The notes under the pieces were generated by a model. That model made no database searches and had not been told where the DNA came from. It worked only from the letters and a program-made list of their open reading frames with translations. A DNA stretch of 64,000 nucleotides. It comes from CBDBIG01 sp965205845 [NCBI: bacterium]. GTDB taxonomy: Bacteria > SAR324. Positions 53,054 to 61,663 of this stretch are shown here, in pieces. Made by a program: the position numbers and the translations under genes. The stretch lies in the NCBI GenBank assembly GCA_965205845.1, contig CBDBIG010000005.1, positions 310,001 through 374,000 of the forward strand. The letters are read 5' to 3'. Position 1 is the stretch's first letter. The number at the start of each line of letters is the position of its first letter.

Positions 53054-54289
53054 TCATTCTGTGCTAACAATCCCATCTAGAATAACGCCATCGTTCGCCA
53101 GGCGTTGTACCTGATGCTTGCTAAAACCTGCTTCCCAAAGCAACTCAAGGCTATGCTGCCCTAAAGTGGGGGGCAACAGGCGCACCCCGAGGGTGGCAAT
53201 CCCCGAAATGCGAATGGGGTGTGCGAGGTTGCGATAGATGCCTGCGCTGTTGAGTTTTGTGTGTTCCAGCAGACCACTTTCGAGTATGTGATTATCTTGA
53301 AGCATCTCTTGTGCATTGTAAATCTGCCCCGCGGGGACATCGTGGGCATTGAAAATGCGAACCCAATGGGCAAGGGTTTTTTTCTTAAGCAAGGTTTCCA
53401 AGCGCTTTTGGAGGGCACAGCGGTTTTGAATACGCAAAAGGTTCGTGGCGTAATGTTTATGGGTGCCCAACTTTGGTACTCCGAGCACTTGGCACAGTTT
53501 CGTCCACTGGTGTGGGTTTAACACCGCCAGGCTTATTTGCCCATTTTTGGTATGAAACACCCCGTAAGGGTAGTACTGCAGGTGGTTATCAGGGAGCAAT
53601 TGATCCAAGGAGTGACTATGGGCATTGGGGTGGCTTTCCAGGTTAAGCATGCCTAGCAAAGAACCCAACAGCGACACCTCCACCTTGCGGTGGCGTTTGT
53701 TGCGACCATAGCGGGTACGTTTTTGTAATAAGGCCGCAAGCACCCCAATGGCAGACCACATGCCCGCAGCTAAATTGGCAATGGGCAGGTTGATGGGCAA
53801 GGGCTGCCCTTGGGTGGGGTGATGGAGACGCATGATTCCAGAATAACCCTGGGCGGTAATATCAGCCCAAGGCCATTGGCTATAGGGCCCCTTTAGCCCA
53901 TAACCTGTGATGCTTGCGTGTACAAGGTGCGGGTTGCAACGCTTTAACAAAGCCTCGCTTAAGCCCCGGTTTTCCAAAGCCCCCGGGGGATAATTTTCTA
54001 ACATTACATCCACCTTGCCCACCAAACGTTCCAGAATTTCCCTGCCTTCTTTGCTGGCAAAGTTTAAGGCTAAGGAGCGCTTGTTACGGTTGATGCTTTG
54101 GAAGTAAACGCTTTCGCCTTGCTCAAAAGGGCCTATTTGGCGGCTGGAATCGCCATGGGGGAGTGCTTCTACCTTGCAGATATCTGCTCCAAGGTCGGCT
54201 AAAATCATGGAGCAAAAAGGGCCGCTGCCTCCACTGGTAAGGTCGAGCACTTTTATTTTTGACAAAGGTAAAGGCTGCGCTTTTGACAT
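53054..54289 (-). CDS. class III CoA transferase (CaiB/BaiF family)
   Basis: Moves CoA between acyl groups, or racemises 2-methylacyl-CoA if AMACR-like. It has about 411 residues from ATG 54289 (MSKAQPLPLSKIKVLDLTS). An upstream ATG at 54394 would add 35 residues without family character. Motifs are SGPFCSMILADLGADICKVE, SINRNKRSLALNF, VDVMLENYPPGALENRGL, and ITGYGLKGPYSQWPWADITAQGYSG with the catalytic-position Asp. LPIANLAAGMWSAIGVLAALLQKRTRYG and the C-terminal VPAGQIYNAQEMLQDNH follow. Substrate unknown. It lies 50 bp upstream of the phosphohexomutase. Confidence 0.88.
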   Translation of the reverse strand: MSKAQPLPLSKIKVLDLTSGGSGPFCSMILADLGADICKVEALPHGDSSRQIGPFEQGESVYFQSINRNKRSLALNFASKEGREILERLVGKVDVMLENYPPGALENRGLSEALLKRCNPHLVHASITGYGLKGPYSQWPWADITAQGYSGIMRLHHPTQGQPLPINLPIANLAAGMWSAIGVLAALLQKRTRYGRNKRHRKVEVSLLGSLLGMLNLESHPNAHSHSLDQLLPDNHLQYYPYGVFHTKNGQISLAVLNPHQWTKLCQVLGVPKLGTHKHYATNLLRIQNRCALQKRLETLLKKKTLAHWVRIFNAHDVPAGQIYNAQEMLQDNHILESGLLEHTKLNSAGIYRNLAHPIRISGIATLGVRLLPPTLGQHSLELLWEAGFSKHQVQRLANDGVILDGIVSTE

Positions 54290-54412
54290 AGGGAGGGATG
54301 GGATATCTTTAACAAAGCTAAGGTTTCGGCTGAGATGTGTGCGCCACCGGCCTACGCATGCCAGGGCGGGCACTGCAAAAAAGGAGAGTCTCATTTTTTG
54401 AAAGGTGCTTTT

Positions 54413-55663
54413 TTATTCCATGGGCAAACCCGCAAGAACGCGCCTTAAACTATCCAAACCCATTTCGGTCGCACCACTTAGCACCCAACCGCGCCCCCCT
54501 GGAAGTTCCGCATAGCGCTGGTGTACGGTGTTTTTATGGGCAATGGCAAGATACACCTGTGACTTCATCCCGTAGTAATTTTCATCTGTTGGAGCGAGCA
54601 CCCAACACACCAGGGCCATGCTGCTTGCCGTTTTTTGGGTCAATTCAAGGACAGCAGCCGCCATATAGGGCACGAGGGTGGCCTGACTCAAGGTCTGGGG
54701 GGTGTCTCTTCCCAGCAAAATTTCCCACTGTTTCAAGCTGGGGGAAGCACTGCAAAACCCCATGGCAGAGCTCGCCTGAATGGGGGCAATGAGCCGCGAA
54801 GCGATGCGTCCACCCGTTAAACCTTCCAACACACTCAATGTTTCGCCTTGTGCTTGCAGCATACGCAGCACATTTCCCTCGAGTGTATCATCATCTTGTG
54901 CAATTAAAAAATGCCCCAACTGTTTGCGTACCATGGCCTCGGCGGGTTGCAGGCGTTGGGCAAATTGGGTTTCGTCTTGGGCGCGAATGGTGAGCTTAAT
55001 TTCAAGCTGGGGGTAGTGTGCACGAAAGCCAAGTTTTACCCCATTGGCCTCGGTCAATTCAAGACAGCTTTGCAACAGTTCATCCACATGGGATTCCCCT
55101 AAGCCATAGGAATGAAAGCGCTTTAAGCGTACGATGTTGGTGGTGCCAGCCAAGGTTTGCATGCGGGGCAAAATTTGTTCTTCAAGCATCCGGCGGAGCT
55201 CGCGTGGAACCCCTGGGGTAAAGAAAAAGCGCGCCTTGCCTATGGTAACAGCAAAGCCACATGCTGTGCCAATGGGGTTATTTAAGATCTCGGCATTGGC
55301 AGGAAGCATGGCTTGCTTTTTATTGTTTGCGGGCATTTGGCGCGAACGGCTGGCAAAAAATGCTTCCATTTGGGTAAGCCATTCTTGATGCAACACAAGG
55401 GGCTGGTTACACGCTTTTGCTGCCACCTCTTGGGAGAGGTCATCGACAGTGGGACCCAACCCGCCATTCACAATCACCACATCGGCACGCTTGCCAGCAT
55501 CGTGAAATGCCTGGAGCAACGCCTTGCGTTCATCCCCCACGGTCAGCTCGCGCTGCATTTCAAACCCGCAATCTTCCATGCGCTGGGCAATATAGGCAAA
55601 ATTGGAATTGACAATTTTACCCGTGAGGACTTCATCGCCTGTACAAATAATTTCAACATTCAT
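54413..55663 (-). CDS. CinA-family protein (molybdopterin-binding plus amidase-like domains)
   Basis: It has about 416 residues from ATG 55663 (MNVEIICTGDEVLTGKIVNSN). The N-terminal MoCF/COG1058 domain has VNGGLGPTVDDLSQE and FFFTPGVPRELRRMLEEQILP and is linked to NMN/ADP-ribose processing. The C-terminal part (about 255-416) corresponds to the PncC amidase domain but is altered: the ESCTGG motif reads EGLTGG and the catalytic Ser-Cys pair is missing, so nicotinamide-nucleotide amidase activity is doubtful. It may still act through the N-terminal pyrophosphatase-like domain. Neighbours are the CoA transferase and the EgtD-like gene. A link with dprA and competence is historical only. Confidence 0.8.
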   Translation of the reverse strand: MNVEIICTGDEVLTGKIVNSNFAYIAQRMEDCGFEMQRELTVGDERKALLQAFHDAGKRADVVIVNGGLGPTVDDLSQEVAAKACNQPLVLHQEWLTQMEAFFASRSRQMPANNKKQAMLPANAEILNNPIGTACGFAVTIGKARFFFTPGVPRELRRMLEEQILPRMQTLAGTTNIVRLKRFHSYGLGESHVDELLQSCLELTEANGVKLGFRAHYPQLEIKLTIRAQDETQFAQRLQPAEAMVRKQLGHFLIAQDDDTLEGNVLRMLQAQGETLSVLEGLTGGRIASRLIAPIQASSAMGFCSASPSLKQWEILLGRDTPQTLSQATLVPYMAAAVLELTQKTASSMALVCWVLAPTDENYYGMKSQVYLAIAHKNTVHQRYAELPGGRGWVLSGATEMGLDSLRRVLAGLPME

Positions 55664-55814
55664 CGCGCTATCAAAGTTTCCCCCAACAATGTAATTGTTA
55701 CCGTATTTGGGCGCGCACACAAAGCCTTTTTTGCAGATATTATCTAGAGGGTGTGGTTGGGTGAGGCGAGGTTTTGTTCGTCACCACGTGGTCACCTCAC
55801 CATCAAAACCCTCC

Positions 55815-56870
55815 TTAGATTGTGCAGTATAGTATGGCTTCTTCTTGATTTGACCAAACAAAAGTTTGCTTTATTTGTAAGCCATGGTCTTGCAATAAGC
55901 CGTTTAATGCCGCCAAAGTGTAACGCATCGAATAAAAAACCTGTAACTTTTCTCCACAAGCTAAGGTACAGGCTATTTGAGAAAATGGTTGCAAGAATTG
56001 GGGGTGCAAAACGCTTGCATGTGCTACGATTCTCCAGATTGAATCTTGTGCTTGATCCTCGTTTTGCAGGCGGGCTTGGATGCGTAATTTTAAATTTTGC
56101 GAAGAAAATCCAAGGGCATGGCAGGCAGCTGTCAGCCACGTAAGAGCCTCGCGATTGTTGTATTGGGGAAGAATTTTTGGACCGTCCGCTGCAAAGCCAC
56201 AAGGGCTTAAATTGGCCGAGAGCAAGAGCGCATCTTGGGGGCGGAGCAAACGGCGTAAATAAGGCAAAAACCAGCCATGGTGCAGGTTTGGAAGCATGCC
56301 ATGGCAGGTGAACAGGCGCGGCGCAGCATGGCATTGCGCGGCGGATTCTTGGGCGCTTAACCATGCATCCAAAAGGGGTGTGTGTTCAAAATCGAGTACC
56401 AAAGGGTGGGCTTTAACCCGCGGGGTCAGTGATTGACCCGCTTGGGAAGTTGCCCAGGTGACCTTGTGGGTGGCACCCAGGGCCAAGCTGGGGCTCACAT
56501 CAAGGGCAGCGTATAGCAGGGGTTTATGGGGTTTTAGCTGCTGCAATGCCAGTAGTTGATTGGCATCTTTTTGTCCACCGCCACACCCTAGCCCAACAAC
56601 GTGCACCCCATGTTGACAGATCTGTTCCGCCATGGTTTGGACAGCATAATGAGCTGCCTCATGGTGTACTTGCTGCATGCTCGCTTGGGCGCGTGAGGGG
56701 GAAAACCGTTGATGGTAGTCTAGCCAATGCTGGGATTGCGCTGCGGAGTGATAAAGCCACCAACCTGGCAATTTTTTTTGGCGAAGACCTTGACCCAGGG
56801 TTTTTATTTGTTGAGCTAGTGCTGCACTTTGGTGCATAAATAGGGGTTGAAACCCGTTTACAGTAGGCAT
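55815..56870 (-). CDS. EgtD-like SAM-dependent methyltransferase
   Basis: It has about 352 residues from ATG 56870 (MPTVNGFQPLF). Frames extend further upstream to a GTG in the repeat-like region, without family support. The layout follows the histidine-specific methyltransferase domain (EgtD/DUF2260): LPGWWLYHSAAQSQHWL near the N-terminus, VVGLGCGGGQKD as the SAM loop, YAALDVSPSLAL, HGMLPNLHHGWFLPYLRRLLRPQDALLLSANLSP, and the C-terminal GEKLQVFYSMRYTLAALNGLLQDHGL with a final NQEEAILYC. Whether it methylates histidine or a protein is open. It is divergent from the ABC exporter pair. Confidence 0.55.
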   Translation of the reverse strand: MPTVNGFQPLFMHQSAALAQQIKTLGQGLRQKKLPGWWLYHSAAQSQHWLDYHQRFSPSRAQASMQQVHHEAAHYAVQTMAEQICQHGVHVVGLGCGGGQKDANQLLALQQLKPHKPLLYAALDVSPSLALGATHKVTWATSQAGQSLTPRVKAHPLVLDFEHTPLLDAWLSAQESAAQCHAAPRLFTCHGMLPNLHHGWFLPYLRRLLRPQDALLLSANLSPCGFAADGPKILPQYNNREALTWLTAACHALGFSSQNLKLRIQARLQNEDQAQDSIWRIVAHASVLHPQFLQPFSQIACTLACGEKLQVFYSMRYTLAALNGLLQDHGLQIKQTFVWSNQEEAILYCTI

Positions 56871-57086
56871 GGGTGATGCGTGTTGTCCCTTGTAAATTGT
56901 GCTTAAAGCAGACTTCGCGCCCATTTTTGCATGCCTACCAGTGTATGCGTTCAGCAAAGCAGCGTTCAAAGTGAGAGCAAAAATGCGGGTGTTCACCCAA
57001 GGCGTATCAAAAAGCAGGCTTTTGTATCCAACCTTTGAGATGTTGCTGGGTGGGACCGCCACAGCCGTGAACGTTCGCGGCGGAGG

Positions 57087-57107
57087 CCACCGCTCTTAGA
57101 GCGGTGG
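57087..57107. mobile_element. hairpin resembling an IS200/IS605 right end (possible relic)
   Basis: CCACCGCTC (57087-57095) and GAGCGGTGG (57099-57107) with loop TTA, preceded by gccgtgaacgttcgcggcgg and followed by ggtggcatg. This context resembles the tnpB 3' end/right-end hairpin of IS605-group elements. No tnpA or tnpB remains are readable nearby. It could also be an ordinary hairpin in the divergent promoter region. Confidence 0.25.
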
Positions 57108-57215
57108 GGTGGCATGGCATGAGGTGGGCCGCCATTTTGATTTAAAAATACCTACCCTTAGCCCCCGAAAACTTACAAATAACACCTTAAAAAAATTGGT
57201 CTTGAAAAAAGTTTG

Positions 57216-59000
57216 ATGCGCAGAGCACGTTTTTTTATCTCATTGCTGTTCGAGCATATAGGGTCTTACCTGCTAGGTGCCATTCTGGTTGTAGCCACCA
57301 TTTGGATGACGCTTGCTGTGCCGCACTATTTGCAACAAGCCATTGAAGCATTGCAAAGCAACGGTCCCGAGCGCGATGCCGTGGTGTTGAATCGCACGGT
57401 GTGGATTGTGGTGTTTGCGGTGCTGATTGTGATCAGCCGTACGGCCTCGCGCCTTTTGTTTTTTATCCCTGGGCGCAAGGTCGAATTCGACCTTAAAAAC
57501 CGCCTGCTCAGGCACCTTACCACACTACAGCATGATTTTTATGCCAAAAACCCCACAGGTGCCATCATTTCACGCATCAACGACGACATCAATGGTGTGC
57601 GCATGATGATGGGATTTGGGCTGATGGGATTTGTAAATACCTTTACCACCATATCTTTGGCACCATGGCGGATGTATCAAATTTCCCCAATCATTACCCT
57701 GTATGTCATGCCGCCTATTTTGGTCGCAGGCATATTCATGCAGTGGGTGATTCGCCGCTTCCGCCGCTACTATATGCGGCAAATGGAAGTGTTGCAAAAC
57801 CTCTCCGACTTTACCGTAGAGTCGTACAACGGGCTCGAAGTTCTTAAGTCGGCGCGGAGCATGGGCTGGGCAGAAGGGAGATTTTTTGGTTTAAATGGCG
57901 AGTTACGGCAGGTGCACATTCGCATGTCTAACATACGCGCTTTTTTAATGCCTATTTTGAATCATGTGGTCAATGCACTCAAAGTGGTGTTGGTGTTTAG
58001 CGGTGGCGCATTGGTGGTGGCGGGCGACATGAGTATAGGCGGTTTCACGGCCTATCTCCTTTACCTTTCCTTGCTGGTAGCACCCCTAATGGGCATGACT
58101 TTTATGGCCCTTGTCCTGCAGCGTGGCTACACGGCCTTAGAAAGTTTGGAACGGATTTTTTTAACCAATCCCAGTTTATCCCCAGTCAATCCTGCTGCCG
58201 ATGCAGCCATAAGCCAAGGCGATTTAAAAACGGGCTTGTCCATTCAAAATCTTTGTTTTTCGCATGCAGGCAACCCACAACCCGTGCTCCAAAATGTTAG
58301 CATGCAAGCAAAACCAGGAGAAGTCATTGGCCTGTTTGGCAGAGCAGGGGCGGGAAAAACCACCTTGATTAACCTCATCAATGGCTGGTTGCAAGCCCCT
58401 GCGGGTGGTGTGTTGCTTGATGGGCACGACGTGATTGGGCTGAAACGCCAAACCTTACGCCATAAAGTGGCTACGGTTACCCAAGATTCCTTTTTGTTCT
58501 CGGACAGCATTTTAGAAAATGTGCGTTTTGCCAACCCTCAAGTGCCAAAAGAAGCAATCCGCTTTGCCCTTACCTGTACCGCCATGGATGAGGACTTAAA
58601 TAGGCTGCCGCAAGGGATGCACACTTTGGTGGGCGAAAAAGGGGTTACTTTGTCAGGTGGGCAAAAGCAGCGGGTGGCCCTGGCGCGCGCACTCATTCGG
58701 AAGAGCAATGTGCTTATTTTAGATGACGTACTCTCCGCGGTAGACCACGACACAGAGCGTGTTTTGGTGGAGGAAATTCGCAAATTGAGAGATGCGAGCC
58801 GCATTGTGATTATCGTCTCTCATCGTATTTCAGCACTGGTTGGGGCAGAGCGTATTTATGTGCTCCATGAAGGCAAGGTGGTGCAACAAGGAGCGCACCA
58901 AGAGCTGATTACACGCGGGGGAATTTACCAGGAATCATGGCAGATGCAAGATGGCAATGCCAGCACGCACCATGCACAAAAAAGGGACCGTTTGGCCTAG
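57216..59000 (+). CDS. ABC exporter, subunit 1 (degenerate ATP site)
   Basis: Inner-membrane half transporter of 594 residues: six membrane helices (about 1-320) then the nucleotide-binding domain. Walker A is GLFGRAGAGKTTL. The signature VTLSGGQKQRVALARALI is canonical. Walker B ILDDVLSAVDHDTE has Asp where the catalytic Glu should be, then SHRIS. This is the pattern of the degenerate-site partner in heterodimeric exporters such as MdlAB/TmrAB. The second subunit follows 55 bp later. The TTG immediately before the ATG was not used. Substrate is not predictable; lipids, peptides or drugs are common for this class. Confidence 0.92.
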   Translation: MRRARFFISLLFEHIGSYLLGAILVVATIWMTLAVPHYLQQAIEALQSNGPERDAVVLNRTVWIVVFAVLIVISRTASRLLFFIPGRKVEFDLKNRLLRHLTTLQHDFYAKNPTGAIISRINDDINGVRMMMGFGLMGFVNTFTTISLAPWRMYQISPIITLYVMPPILVAGIFMQWVIRRFRRYYMRQMEVLQNLSDFTVESYNGLEVLKSARSMGWAEGRFFGLNGELRQVHIRMSNIRAFLMPILNHVVNALKVVLVFSGGALVVAGDMSIGGFTAYLLYLSLLVAPLMGMTFMALVLQRGYTALESLERIFLTNPSLSPVNPAADAAISQGDLKTGLSIQNLCFSHAGNPQPVLQNVSMQAKPGEVIGLFGRAGAGKTTLINLINGWLQAPAGGVLLDGHDVIGLKRQTLRHKVATVTQDSFLFSDSILENVRFANPQVPKEAIRFALTCTAMDEDLNRLPQGMHTLVGEKGVTLSGGQKQRVALARALIRKSNVLILDDVLSAVDHDTERVLVEEIRKLRDASRIVIIVSHRISALVGAERIYVLHEGKVVQQGAHQELITRGGIYQESWQMQDGNASTHHAQKRDRLA

Positions 59001-59055
59001 TTGGTTCTAGAAATCGATTTTTAAAAAAACCCCCTCTCAGCCCGATTTTAAGTAC

Positions 59056-60987
59056 ATGCAACATCCTGCCTCTCCCGTGCTAAAAAACACCGCAAACAAC
59101 CCCAGCGAAGCAACGGGTAAAAAAGCCCTATGGCGCATGATGCGCCCTTATTTATGGCGCTTTCGCTGGCGCTTTTTGATGGTGCTCTTGGCCGCACCCC
59201 TTTCTGTGGCTATGGCTGCCATTACCCCCTACCTTATCAAGGTAGCCATTGACAATCACATTGCCCCCGCCGCCCAAGCAGGTGCTTGGGGAGGGCATTT
59301 TCAACCCCTATTGTGGATTGTAGGCCTCGCCGCAGGCAGCGTGCTCTTTGGTTATTTGGCAGATGCGGGGTATGTTGCCTTGCTACAGCGGATAGGTCAC
59401 CAGGTGCTTGAGCATATGCGCAACCTTATTTATGCGCGTACTTTACGCTTGCCCAAAAGTTATTTCGATAAGCACCCCATTGGTGGCGTACTGACAAGGG
59501 TGACCAGCGATATTGAATCCCTCACAGAAACCTTGGCCAACAACGCGTTGCAACTGGTGTTAGATTTTTTTAAAAGCGTCGTTTTTTTGGTTATTATGTG
59601 GCAAATGAGCAGCACGCTTACCTTGGCGGTCCTCGTTTTGTTTCCCCTGCTTTACCTGCTGATACGCTTTTTTCAAGCACGCATTCATCATGCTTTTTTA
59701 GGTGCCCGCCAAGCCCTTTCTGTTGCTACGGCGTATTTGCAAGAATGCTTAAGTGGCATGAAAACGGTGCAGCTCTTTGGGGCAGAATCAGTGGCCGTAC
59801 AACGCTTTGTGCAAAAAAACAGGGTTTTTTATCGGGCGCAAAATACCTCTAATTTTTACGATGCTTTGATGTATTCCGTGGTCGAGGGGACCACCACAGC
59901 CACTTTAGCTTTGATCATTTGGACTGCGTCGGGTCAGCTGCTCACAGGGGCACTCACCTTAGGAGTACTGGCTGCCTTTATGGAATACATTCAGCGACTG
60001 TTTGTGCCCGTGCGCGAGTTTTCTCAGCAAGCAGCCTTGTTGCAGCGCGCATTGGCGGCCCTTTCGCATATCAGCGATCTCTGCGAGCAACCCCTTGACC
60101 CAGCCGAAAAAGCACCTTCCTCGCTTGCTACAAATGTTGTAACCAAGAACGGGCATGCCCTATCCAGTGTGCAAGATAAGAACGCCGCGATGGCTTTGCA
60201 ACACACCATCTCTGTCTCTTCAGACACGCCCATGGAGCCCTTTTGTTCCTTGGTGTTTGACAATGTGCGCTTTCGTTACACATCTGGTGCAACCTATGCT
60301 TTAAATGGTGTTTCTTTTGAGGTGAAAAAAGGGCAAAGCCTTGCCATTGTTGGGCGCACGGGGTCGGGTAAATCAACCATCATGCGCTTGTTAATGCGCG
60401 CCTATGGGGGCTATGAAGGTGAGATTTTGCTGAACGGGCGTCCCTTGCAAAGTTATTCTGCCGATCCTCTCAATCGGATGCTATCCATTGTGCATCAAGG
60501 GGTTTTTTTGTTTCAAGGAAGCATTGCCTTTAACATTCACCTGGGCCGCCCGTGGGTGAGTATGGCCCAGGTAGAACGCGCAGCACAGTTTGTACAAGCG
60601 GATGGTTTTATTCAACAGCAAGTCAATCGATATGCTTTTGAGGTGGCCCAAGGCGGCAATAACCTGTCTGCAGGGCAAGGGCAGTTGCTTTCATTTGCAC
60701 GCGCAGTGGCAGGGGGGAGTGGCCTTATTTTGCTGGACGAGGCAACCAGCTCCGTCGACTCGTTAACCGAGCACCTCATTCAGCAAGCCGTCGAGCGCTT
60801 GTATGCTGAAAAAGCCGTGATCGCCATTGCCCATCGCCTTAGTACCATCCGCAAGGCCGATACCATTTTGGTGCTTCATCAAGGTGAGGTGGTGGAGCAA
60901 GGTGGTCATGCTGCCCTGTTTGCCAAAAACGGTCACTACACTTCCTTGCTGGGGGAGATTGAAGCCGATGCAAAAACGCAAGCCTAA
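59056..60987 (+). CDS. ABC exporter, subunit 2 (catalytic ATP site)
   Basis: It has 643 residues: an N-terminal basic tail, six membrane helices, a 50-residue linker with Ser/Thr (about 350-390), then the NBD. Walker A AIVGRTGSGKSTIMRLL and Walker B LILLDEATSSVDSLTE keep the catalytic Glu. The signature is LSAGQGQLLSFARAVAGG, degenerate relative to LSGGQ but typical of MdlB-like subunits. Paired with subunit 1 it gives one competent ATP site. IAHRLSTIRKAD is the switch region. Translation is probably coupled through a common transcript; ATG at 59056 is preceded by ttaagtac without a clear ribosome site. Confidence 0.92.
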   Translation: MQHPASPVLKNTANNPSEATGKKALWRMMRPYLWRFRWRFLMVLLAAPLSVAMAAITPYLIKVAIDNHIAPAAQAGAWGGHFQPLLWIVGLAAGSVLFGYLADAGYVALLQRIGHQVLEHMRNLIYARTLRLPKSYFDKHPIGGVLTRVTSDIESLTETLANNALQLVLDFFKSVVFLVIMWQMSSTLTLAVLVLFPLLYLLIRFFQARIHHAFLGARQALSVATAYLQECLSGMKTVQLFGAESVAVQRFVQKNRVFYRAQNTSNFYDALMYSVVEGTTTATLALIIWTASGQLLTGALTLGVLAAFMEYIQRLFVPVREFSQQAALLQRALAALSHISDLCEQPLDPAEKAPSSLATNVVTKNGHALSSVQDKNAAMALQHTISVSSDTPMEPFCSLVFDNVRFRYTSGATYALNGVSFEVKKGQSLAIVGRTGSGKSTIMRLLMRAYGGYEGEILLNGRPLQSYSADPLNRMLSIVHQGVFLFQGSIAFNIHLGRPWVSMAQVERAAQFVQADGFIQQQVNRYAFEVAQGGNNLSAGQGQLLSFARAVAGGSGLILLDEATSSVDSLTEHLIQQAVERLYAEKAVIAIAHRLSTIRKADTILVLHQGEVVEQGGHAALFAKNGHYTSLLGEIEADAKTQA

Positions 60988-61209
60988 AAGGCGTGTACCC
61001 CTACTTAGGAGTAAAAAAATCATGCAACTGCAGGTAACCATAAGGAGAGGTGTTTTACCTTGGCATCGTGCAAACCTGGGCATGTGCGCCAAATGCTTGG
61101 CTAAGTCAAGGGGCACCGCTTGAATCATGCCAGCAGTTTTTACACGATGGCGGGGTGGATTTTATTTGTTTTTAGCCCCCTTATTTTGCTAGGTGTAACC
61201 CTTGCATTG

Positions 61210-61282
61210 GGGCGGTTAGCTCAGCTGGGAGAGCATCGGCATCACACGCCGGGGGTCACAGGTTCAATCCCTGTACCGCCCA
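61210..61282 (+). tRNA. tRNA-Val (anticodon CAC)
   Basis: A 73-nt cloverleaf. Acceptor GGGCGGT pairs with ACCGCCC. D-stem GCTC/GAGC. Anticodon stem TCGGC/GCCGG (first pair T-G) with loop ATCACAC and anticodon CAC (reads GUG). T-arm ACAGG-TTCAATC-CCTGT and discriminator A at 61282. The CCA end is not encoded. Directly followed by an 88-bp tandem array. Confidence 0.96.
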
Positions 61283-61298
61283 CTGCGATTCGAAGGGG

Positions 61299-61588
61299 TT
61301 TGCGGTGCGCAAGAAGAATGTCAACTCGGGCATTCTTGCAATGCGCTCGCAGTTTTTGCACAGCAAGCGGAAGGAAGCCGCAGCGGTTTGCGGTGCGCAA
61401 GAAGAATGTCAACTCGGGCATTCTTGCAATGCGCTCGCAGTTTTTGCACAGCAAGCGGAAGGAAGCCGCAGCGGTTTGCGGTGCGCAAGAAGAATGTCAA
61501 CTCGGGCATTCTTGCAATGCGCCCGCAGTTTTTGCACAGCAAGCGGAAGGAAGCCGCAGCGGTTTGCGGTGCGCAAGAAGAATGTCAA
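61299..61588 (+). repeat. 88-bp tandem repeat, 3.3 copies, behind tRNA-Val
   Basis: Copies start at 61299, 61387 and 61475, with a partial fourth at 61563-61588; near-identical (one T/C change, gctcgc/gcccgc). Each unit holds a hairpin GCAAGAAGAATG ... CATTCTTGC. The array begins 16 bp after the tRNA and ends just before the next coding gene. Confidence 0.96.
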
Positions 61589-61663
61589 ATGGAGCACTGC
61601 GATTAGGGCATTGCGATGGTTTTTAATCCCCCGGACTGCCTAAGAACACTCCTTAAACAAGGC

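Noticed and set aside
61299-61588. CRISPR-like array
   Set aside because: Units are contiguous near-identical 88-bp repeats without unique spacers, and no cas genes are present. The same reasoning excludes the 77-, 46- and 14-bp arrays.
61120-61626. ORF reading through the tRNA and the 88-bp array
   Set aside because: Contains the translation of tRNA-Val (LAQLGEHRHHTPG...), and the remainder is the tandem repeat; not a gene.
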